A stretch of 18,774 nt of DNA from Quadrisphaera sp. (GTDB lineage Bacteria > Actinomycetota > Actinomycetes > Actinomycetales > Quadrisphaeraceae): NCBI GenBank assembly GCA_029258695.1, contig JARIBR010000087.1, positions 1 through 18,774 of the forward strand. Direction: 5' to 3'. The notes under the pieces were generated by a model. It ran no database searches, was not told the DNA's origin, and saw only the letters and a list, made by a program, of their open reading frames with translations. A program made the translations under genes and the position numbers. Positions 13,808 through 18,774 of this stretch are shown piece by piece (within the stretch, counting starts at the first letter, position 1; each line of letters begins with the position of its first letter).

Positions 13808-14953
13808 ATGATCTCACTCACCGGCGTCGAGAAGCGCTTCGAGGACGGGACCCTGGCCGTGCGCTCCCTGGACCTGGAGGTCTACCGCGGGGAGCTCGTG
13901 GCGCTCGTCGGCCCCTCGGGCTGCGGGAAGTCGACGACGCTGCGGATGGTCAACCGCCTCATCGAGCCCACGGGCGGCACCGTCACCCTGGACGGCGACG
14001 ACGTCACGCACGTGGACCCCGTGGAGCTGCGCCGCCGCATCGGCTACGTCATCCAGGCGATCGGGCTCTTCCCCCACCAGACCGTGGCCCGCAACGTCGC
14101 GACCGTGCCCCACCTCGTCGGGTGGGACACGAAGAAGGCGCAGGCGCGGGCCGAGGAGCTGCTGGACCTCGTCGGCCTGCCCGCGAAGGACTACGGTCAC
14201 CGCTACCCCCACGAGCTGTCCGGCGGCCAGCAGCAGCGCGTCGGCGTGGCCAGGGGGCTGGCCGCGGACCCGCCGGTGCTGCTCATGGACGAGCCCTTCG
14301 GCGCCGTGGACCCGATCGCCCGCGACCACCTCCAGGTGGAGTTCCGCCGTATCCAGCAGGACCTCGGCACCACGGTGCTCTTCGTGACCCACGACATCGA
14401 CGAGGCGGTGCGCCTGGCGGACCGCATCGCCGTGTTCTCCTACGGCGGCGTCATCGAGCAGATCGACACGCCCACCCAGATCCTCGGCGCTCCCGCCTCG
14501 GAGTTCGTGGCGGACTTCGTCGGGGCGGACCGCGGGCTGCGCCGCCTCGCGGTCACCCCCGTCGAGACCACCGACGTCGAGCACCCGGAGACCGTGCTCA
14601 TGGGTGACGACGCGGGCGAGGCGTTCGAGGCCGTGAGGGCCTCCCCCCTCGGCTACGCCGTGGTGCTCGACCCCGACGGCACCCTGCGGGGCTGGGTGGC
14701 CGAGCGCCACCTGCGCGGTGACGGCGGGGCCACCGTCGGCGAGCGCGCGCGGCGCTTCGACTCCGTGGTCTCCGTCGGGGACCCGCTGCGCACCGCCCTG
14801 TCGGAGATCGTCCAGCACGACGCCGGGTGGCTGCCGGTCCTCGACGGGCAGCGCTACGTCGGGGTGCTGACCCCGGACTCGGTGCACGCGGCGCTGCGCC
14901 GCACCTCGCCCGCCCGCGAGGAGGCGCCGGCGAGGGTGGAGGCCCAGGCCTGA
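13808..14953 (+). CDS. Osmoprotectant ABC transporter ATPase with CBS-type C-terminus
   Basis: The 381-aa ATPase powers the importer encoded divergently. Walker A GPSGCGKST (35-43), Q-loop Q83, signature LSGGQQQR (137-144), Walker B VLLMDEP (157-163) and the H-loop VTHD are all intact. Residues about 255-372 form a tandem CBS-like regulatory region (a VVLDPDGTLRGWVAERHL half and a WLPVLDGQRYVGVLTPDSV half), as in OpuCA/ProV, where CBS domains sense ionic strength or c-di-AMP. I chose ATG 13808 because a -10-like TACCCG lies 7 nt upstream; GTG 13805 is the alternative. A separate transcription unit for the ATPase is unusual, since opu operons normally begin with it on the same strand. Confidence 0.93.
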   Translation: MISLTGVEKRFEDGTLAVRSLDLEVYRGELVALVGPSGCGKSTTLRMVNRLIEPTGGTVTLDGDDVTHVDPVELRRRIGYVIQAIGLFPHQTVARNVATVPHLVGWDTKKAQARAEELLDLVGLPAKDYGHRYPHELSGGQQQRVGVARGLAADPPVLLMDEPFGAVDPIARDHLQVEFRRIQQDLGTTVLFVTHDIDEAVRLADRIAVFSYGGVIEQIDTPTQILGAPASEFVADFVGADRGLRRLAVTPVETTDVEHPETVLMGDDAGEAFEAVRASPLGYAVVLDPDGTLRGWVAERHLRGDGGATVGERARRFDSVVSVGDPLRTALSEIVQHDAGWLPVLDGQRYVGVLTPDSVHAALRRTSPAREEAPARVEAQA

Positions 14954-14977
14954 CGGCCGGGCCCGCCGCGCGCCGGC

Positions 14978-16051
14978 TCAGCGCTGCGGCGCCGCCACGT
15001 AGAGGATCCGGTCACCGCCGCGCAGGTCGCCGATGTCCGGGTCGCCGTAGTCCATGACCCGACCGTCGCGGGAGACCGCGACCACGGGGATGCCGAGGTC
15101 ACCGGGCGCCCGCCCCACCTCGAGGGCCCCGAGCCCCCGCTCGGCGAGGTCCATGCCGCTGCCGAAGGAGAGCAGGTCCTCGATGATGCCCACCCCGCCC
15201 GGGTCGTCGGTGGCCATCCCCAGCAGGCGGCCCGTCGTCTCGGAGGAGATGACCACCGAGTCCGCGCCGCTCTGGCGCAGGAGCTCGGCGTTGTCCGACT
15301 CCCGGACGGAGGCCACGATGCTCAGCCCGGGGGCCACGCGGCGCAGCGCGAGGGTCGCCAGGACCGCCGAGTCGTCGCGGTCCAGCGCCACGATGGCCAC
15401 GGCCGCGGTCTCGGCCCGGGCCTCGCGCAGCACCGCCTGGTCGGTGGCCCGTCCCGTGACGACGGTGACCCCGTCGGACGAGGCCTTCGCGCACACCGCC
15501 GGGTCCACGTCGATGACGACGAGGTGGTCCGGGGGGTGCGCGCGCAGCCGCAGGGCACGGACGGCGTTGCGCCCCTTGGTGCCGTAGCCGAGGACGATCA
15601 CGTGGTCACGCATGCGTCTTCTCCAGCGCGCGAGGCGGAACTCGGTACGGGAGCGCTCGGTGAGCGCCGAGAGGGTGGTGCCGACGAGGATGATGACGAA
15701 GAGCACGCGCAGCGGGGTGACGACGAGGGCGTTGACCAGCCTCGCCTGCGGCGTCACGGGGGTGATGTCCCCGTAGCCGGTGGTCGAGAGGGTGACCGTC
15801 GTGTAGTAGAGCGCGTCCAGCACCGACAGGGCGCCGTCGCGCGAGTCCGAGTACCCGTCGCGGTCGAGCAGGACGACGCCCCACACGACCAGCACGATGA
15901 GCACGGCGATGCCGAAGCGCAGCAGGATCGAGCGCGCCGGCCCGATGCTCACCGACGACCGCAACCTCACCCCGACACCGCTCGGCGGGGGCGGCTCGCC
16001 CTCGCGCGGCAGCCGTCGGCGAGCAGGTCGCTGGCGCCGGGGCGCTCTCAC
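14978..16051 (-). CDS. Two-TM potassium channel with RCK (TrkA-N) domain
   Basis: The 357-aa product has a basic Pro/Arg-rich N-terminus, TM1 (about 42-62), a pore helix and the K+ selectivity filter TVTLSTTGYGDITP (TTGYGD at 90-95), and TM2 (about 108-130). A cytoplasmic RCK_N domain follows, starting near HVIVLGYGTKGRN (150-162; the nucleotide-binding GYGTKG is at 155-160) with VVIDVDP further on. The C-terminal 80 residues form a reduced RCK_C-like part. The architecture is that of MthK-type ligand-gated channels. I start at GTG 16051 because GAGG lies 5 nt upstream and its GTGA overlaps the stop of a small leader ORF. GTG 16057 in the same frame is the alternative, adding two residues. 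It converges on the transporter ATPase. Confidence 0.9.
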   Translation of the reverse strand: MRAPRRQRPARRRLPREGEPPPPSGVGVRLRSSVSIGPARSILLRFGIAVLIVLVVWGVVLLDRDGYSDSRDGALSVLDALYYTTVTLSTTGYGDITPVTPQARLVNALVVTPLRVLFVIILVGTTLSALTERSRTEFRLARWRRRMRDHVIVLGYGTKGRNAVRALRLRAHPPDHLVVIDVDPAVCAKASSDGVTVVTGRATDQAVLREARAETAAVAIVALDRDDSAVLATLALRRVAPGLSIVASVRESDNAELLRQSGADSVVISSETTGRLLGMATDDPGGVGIIEDLLSFGSGMDLAERGLGALEVGRAPGDLGIPVVAVSRDGRVMDYGDPDIGDLRGGDRILYVAAPQR

Positions 16052-16074
16052 GGCCACCTCGGGGTGCCTCTCAC
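16048..16074 (-). CDS. Putative 8-codon leaderless leader ORF upstream of the K+ channel
   Basis: A GTG at 16074, exactly 7 nt after TAGGCT, opens the reading frame MRGTPRWP followed by TGA. The TGA overlaps the channel start as GTGA (16048-16051). Ribosomes starting on the leaderless 5' end could terminate and restart on the channel gene, helped by the GAGG inside the leader ORF. Coding potential cannot be judged from eight codons; the case rests on the geometry. Confidence 0.4.
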   Translation of the reverse strand: MRGTPRWP

Positions 16075-16081
16075 CTGCGCC

Positions 16082-16087
16082 AGCCTA
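16082..16087 (-). promoter_or_regulatory. -10 element (TAGGCT) of the K+ channel, overlapping the DUF3180 stop
   Basis: TAGGCT fits TANNNT. Its first three bases are the TAG stop codon of the DUF3180 gene (16085-16087). Transcription would start near 16074, at the leader ORF, 23 nt before the channel GTG. No strong -35 was seen. Confidence 0.48.
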
Positions 16088-16669
16088 GGGATCGCGGCGC
16101 TGGCGATCGACCCCGTCCCCCGGGAGCCGGCACCACCGCTCGACGACGACGCCGGCGACGGTGACCGCGAGCGCGGCGAGCGCCGAGACCACGGCGATGA
16201 CCAGGCGCTCGACCCGCGGCTCGACGACCGCGGTGGGTGCGGTGAGCAGCGCGAGGGCGATATAGCCACCGGTGCACGCGGCACCGACGAAGGCCGAGGC
16301 GCGCGCCAGGGCGAGCACCCGTGCGGCGCGCAGCGGGTCCACGCGGACCAGGTCGGAGGGACGCACCGCCGAGACGGCGGAGGCGGCCAGCTCCGCGGCG
16401 CTCGGGTGCGGCTCGAGCGGGCCGTCACGGACGCTGCCGCCCGGGCCGCCCGGCGGCTGGCGGCGCTCGCGCGCCACCGCTCGGGTCAGCCGACGCACCG
16501 GCCACCCGCTGACCACCACGGCCGCCGCGAGGACCACCAGCCCCAGCGGGGCCCACCAGGTGAGACGGACCGCCGTGCCGGCGGGGTCGAGCGCCGACGA
16601 GGCGATCCACGCGAGCACGCCGGCGGCGAGCGCGACGACCACGAGGTGGCTGGGGCGGATCAACCTCAC
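16085..16669 (-). CDS. DUF3180 family membrane protein
   Basis: The 194-aa product has four predicted membrane segments (about 9-27, 38-56, 120-142 and 156-178) and an Arg/Pro-rich cytoplasmic loop between the second and third. This matches the DUF3180 proteins that follow folK in actinobacteria (Rv3605c in M. tuberculosis). The function is unknown. The GTG start overlaps the folBK stop by 4 bp (GTGA), so it is translationally coupled to the folate genes. Its TAG stop lies within the -10 of the next gene, the potassium channel. Confidence 0.83.
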   Translation of the reverse strand: MRLIRPSHLVVVALAAGVLAWIASSALDPAGTAVRLTWWAPLGLVVLAAAVVVSGWPVRRLTRAVARERRQPPGGPGGSVRDGPLEPHPSAAELAASAVSAVRPSDLVRVDPLRAARVLALARASAFVGAACTGGYIALALLTAPTAVVEPRVERLVIAVVSALAALAVTVAGVVVERWCRLPGDGVDRQRRDP

Positions 16670-17700
16670 GGGGTGTCCTCCGTCTGGAGGGGCGGGGTCG
16701 AGCGCCCGTCGAGCGGTGGTTCGCCGTCCGCATCGTGGGAGGGGGCCGCGCCGGGCGGGAGCAGGTGGAGGTCCGCGACGCGGCGGACACCCGCTGCGTC
16801 GGCGTCGCGGCGGTCAGCGAGGTCGGCGACCCGCCCGTGGCCGGGGAGCACGTCGTCGGGGGCCATGGCCGCCCAGGGGACCAGGACGAACGCGCGCTCG
16901 TGGGCCCGGGGGTGCGGCAGCTCGAGGCGCGACGAGCCGGTGCCGGTGCGGGCGTCCTGCCCGTCGACCGAGGAGACATCCCGGGCGGGACCGGGCCGAC
17001 CGGGGCGTCCGAGCGCACCGGGGTCCGCGTCGACGGTGAGCAGGTCGACGTCGAGGGGGCGCGGTCCCCAGCGCACCTCGACGCTGCGGTCGCGCCCGGC
17101 GCCGGCCTCGACGCCCTGCGCGGCGTCGAGGAGCTCGAGGGGGGCCAGCGTGGTCATCAGCGCGACCACGGCGTTGAGGTAGTCGTCCTGCTCCACCCCG
17201 CCCACGGGCGCCGTGCGGTAGACCGGGGAGGCGTCGACGACGCGCACCCCGGGCACCGCGTGCAGCGCCGCGACCGCTGCGGGCAGGGCCTCGCGCGGCG
17301 AGCCGGCGTTGGCGCCCAGGCCCAGGACCGCGCGCACCCACGGGCTGGGGCGGGTGATGCGGACCACCACGTCGTCGAAGGGGACGGTCACCGGCGCCGC
17401 GGGCTTGTGCACCGCGACGTCGACGGCCCGGACGCGGTGGTCCGCGAGCACCACGGCGGCGAGACGCGCCGCGAGGGTCTCGAGCAGGTCCACCGGCTCC
17501 CCGCCGACCACGGCGTGGACGGCCTGCGCCACGTCGGCGTAGCTCACCGCGTCGGCGAGGTCGTCGCTGGCGGCCGCGGCCCGCGTGTCCACGTGCAGCG
17601 CGAGGTCCACGACGAAGACCTGCCCGAGGGCGCGCTCCGCGGCGAGGACCCCGTGCCGGCCGCGAGCACGCAGCCCGAGCAGCTCGACGACGTCGGTCAC
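16666..17700 (-). CDS. folBK: FolB-FolK fusion: dihydroneopterin aldolase and HPPK
   Basis: This single 344-aa chain carries two consecutive folate enzymes. Residues 1-117 are FolB (LLGLRARGRHGVLAAER, then YADVAQAV, LLETLAARLA and VAVHKPAAPV with the catalytic-type Lys99). It cleaves dihydroneopterin to 6-hydroxymethyl-dihydropterin. Residues about 123-295 are FolK (AVLGLGANAGSPREAL, ASPVYRTAPVGGVEQDDYLNAV, the signature RWGPRPLDVDLL at 210-221 with the Mg-binding Asp pair, then LPHPRAHERAFVLVPW). It adds pyrophosphate. About 30 Gly/Pro/Asp-rich residues are inserted at 226-257, and about 50 hydrophilic residues follow FolK. The GTG at 17700 overlaps the folP stop by 4 bp. In M. tuberculosis folB and folK are separate; fusions are known elsewhere, for example in Streptococcus pneumoniae. 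Confidence 0.94.
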   Translation of the reverse strand: MTDVVELLGLRARGRHGVLAAERALGQVFVVDLALHVDTRAAAASDDLADAVSYADVAQAVHAVVGGEPVDLLETLAARLAAVVLADHRVRAVDVAVHKPAAPVTVPFDDVVVRITRPSPWVRAVLGLGANAGSPREALPAAVAALHAVPGVRVVDASPVYRTAPVGGVEQDDYLNAVVALMTTLAPLELLDAAQGVEAGAGRDRSVEVRWGPRPLDVDLLTVDADPGALGRPGRPGPARDVSSVDGQDARTGTGSSRLELPHPRAHERAFVLVPWAAMAPDDVLPGHGRVADLADRRDADAAGVRRVADLHLLPPGAAPSHDADGEPPLDGRSTPPLQTEDTP

Positions 17701-18623
17701 GACGCGCCGACCGGCGCCGCGCCCCGCACGGCGGCGACCACGCGCACCGCGTCGGCGCTCGCCCGGGGCTCGTGCACCCGCACGGCCCACGCCCCCGCGG
17801 ACGCGGCGAGCGCGGTGACCGCCGCCGTCGCGTCGTCGCGCTCCAGGGCGGGCGGGACCCGCGGGTCCGGGTCGCCGTCGGAGGCCGGGCGCGCGAGCAC
17901 CGCCCCCAGGAAGCGCTTGCGGGAGGCGCCGACCAGCACCGGGTGCCCCAGGCCCACGACCTGGTCGAGCGCGCCGAGGAGCGCGAGGTCGTGCTCGCCG
18001 CGCTTGGCGAAGCCCAGGCCCGGGTCCAGGACGACGCGCGAGGGGTCGAGCCCGGCGTCGAGCAGCGCGCGGACCCGCTCGCGCAGCGCCGCGAGGACGA
18101 CGGCGACCACGCCGCCCTCGTCGTCGTAGTCCGCGAGGTCGTTCATCACCGCGGACGGTCCGCGCCAGTGCATGGCCACGTACAGCGCCCCCGTCGGCGC
18201 CACCGCCGCGGCCATGCCCGGGTCCGCGAGCCCCCCCGAGACGTCGTTGACCACGGCGGCGCCCGCGTCGACCGCGGCACGCGCCAGGTCGGAGCGGGTG
18301 GTGTCGACGCTGACGGTCACGCCGGCGCCCGCCAGGGCCGCCACGACGGGCAGCACCCGCTGCGCCTCGACCTCGGCCGGCACCCGCTGCGCCCCGGGGC
18401 GCGTGGACTCCCCGCCGACGTCGACGAGGTCGGCGCCGGCCTCGACCAGGGCGAGGCCGCGGGCGATCGCCGGCGCCGGGTCACCGTCGGCGTGGTGGTG
18501 ACCCCCGTCGCTGAAGGAGTCGGGGGTGGCGTTGAGCACGCCCATGACGAGCGTGCGGGAGCCGGCGGTGAGGTCAGCGGGGGTGGACCTCACGGCACCG
18601 GGGGCAACGGCGTCGGCCGGCAT
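17697..18623 (-). CDS. folP: Dihydropteroate synthase
   Basis: The 308-aa enzyme condenses 6-hydroxymethyl-dihydropterin pyrophosphate with p-aminobenzoate and is the sulfonamide target. The family motifs are in order: VMGVLNATPDSFSDGG (26-41), DVGGESTRPGA (68-78), VSVDTTRSDLA (104-114), VNDVSGG (125-131), AMHWRG, VVLDPGLGFAKRGEHD, VLVGASRKRFLG and VRVHEPRASADAVR. The TIM-barrel phosphate and pterin residues appear intact, with no sign of a resistance-type insertion. The first 22 residues are a short extension. The ATG at 18623 has no strong ribosome site and lies 22 bp after the preceding gene's stop. The GTGA overlap with folBK indicates an operon. Confidence 0.96.
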   Translation of the reverse strand: MPADAVAPGAVRSTPADLTAGSRTLVMGVLNATPDSFSDGGHHHADGDPAPAIARGLALVEAGADLVDVGGESTRPGAQRVPAEVEAQRVLPVVAALAGAGVTVSVDTTRSDLARAAVDAGAAVVNDVSGGLADPGMAAAVAPTGALYVAMHWRGPSAVMNDLADYDDEGGVVAVVLAALRERVRALLDAGLDPSRVVLDPGLGFAKRGEHDLALLGALDQVVGLGHPVLVGASRKRFLGAVLARPASDGDPDPRVPPALERDDATAAVTALAASAGAWAVRVHEPRASADAVRVVAAVRGAAPVGAS

Positions 18624-18645
18624 GGTCGTCGGGGCCCGCTCGCGC

Positions 18646-18774
18646 TCAGGCCTCGTCGCCGGCCGGCGGCGAGGCGCCCTCGGGGACCTCCACGACCGGG
18701 TCGGTGGGGTGCTCGTGCCCGGCGGCGAGCTGGTCCTGGGGAGCCATGGGGTGGTGACCGTTGCCGTTGCCGTT
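18646..18774 (-). CDS. C-terminal tail of the gene upstream of folP, probably ftsH (or folE)
   Basis: Only the last 42 residues are inside the window: NGNGNGHHPM, then Pro/Gly/Glu-rich sequence, ending PPAGDEA before TGA. There is no conserved domain to judge by. Position favours ftsH or folE, which precede folP in the conserved actinobacterial order. A long hydrophilic tail is typical of actinobacterial FtsH, whereas FolE usually ends at its compact catalytic fold, so I lean to FtsH. The tail includes an AACGGC triplet repeat at the window edge. Confidence 0.5.
   Translation of the reverse strand, partial: NGNGNGHHPMAPQDQLAAGHEHPTDPVVEVPEGASPPAGDEA

Noticed and set aside
14954..14977. GCCGG/CCGGC hairpin between the convergent ATPase and K+ channel genes
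   Set aside because: The stem is only 5 bp with a long loop. It is too weak to call as a terminator.
15524..17182. Plus-strand open frame of 552 codons opposite the K+ channel, DUF3180 and folBK
   Set aside because: It is antisense to recognisable genes with clear motifs and has no family signature of its own.

Overview
The window is GC-rich DNA (clearly above 70% G+C by eye) from an actinobacterium, probably of a Kineosporiales- or Micrococcales-like lineage. This rests on the GC content, frequent GTG starts, an Lsr2 gene, and a gene order that matches a conserved actinobacterial chromosomal block. As I recall it, Mycobacterium tuberculosis has ftsH-folE-folP-folB-folK-DUF3180-(membrane protein)-DUF2520-panC-panD-coaX-lysS-lsr2-clpC1. 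Here the same backbone runs on the minus strand from right to left, with extra genes inserted and panD and coaX missing from their usual place. No tRNA, rRNA, CRISPR array, IS element or prophage gene is visible. No stretch over 300 bp lacks a gene; the longest gap is 290 bp (332-621).

Left block (1-4710, mostly minus): the 5' end of clpC with a putative ClgR box and sigma-R/H-type promoter; lsr2 with its promoter, leader hairpin and terminator; a 52-aa membrane protein; lysS; a divergent SAM methyltransferase (+); and panC.

Middle block (4707-10963): a Rossmann/DUF2520 protein overlaps panC by 4 bp and is a candidate pantothenate-pathway reductase. A repeat-rich divergent gap leads to a two-gene plus-strand unit (SAM methyltransferase, then a flavin-dependent luciferase-like monooxygenase). 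Facing it is a minus-strand pair of PH-domain membrane proteins resembling Bacillus YdbS/YdbT. An unrecognised 310-aa membrane-anchored protein follows.

Osmotic block (11101-16087): a complete osmoprotectant ABC importer, with two permeases and a lipoprotein binding protein on minus and an ATPase with a CBS-type tail on plus. It starts from back-to-back promoters only 24 bp apart. A two-TM potassium channel with an RCK domain converges on it.

Right block (16085-18774): DUF3180, a FolB-FolK fusion, FolP and the C-terminal tail of one more gene, joined by 4-bp stop/start overlaps (folate pathway).

The most general observation is transcriptional. At least six genes have a TANNNT -10 hexamer exactly 6 or 7 nt before the start codon, the signature of leaderless mRNAs. 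The potassium channel has the same element before a tiny 8-codon leader ORF whose stop overlaps the channel start. I found no clearly new defence or mobile system. The best leads are the leader-ORF/channel arrangement, the shared divergent osmoprotectant promoter, the DUF2520-panC pair and the repeat-filled divergent gap at 5694-5861.
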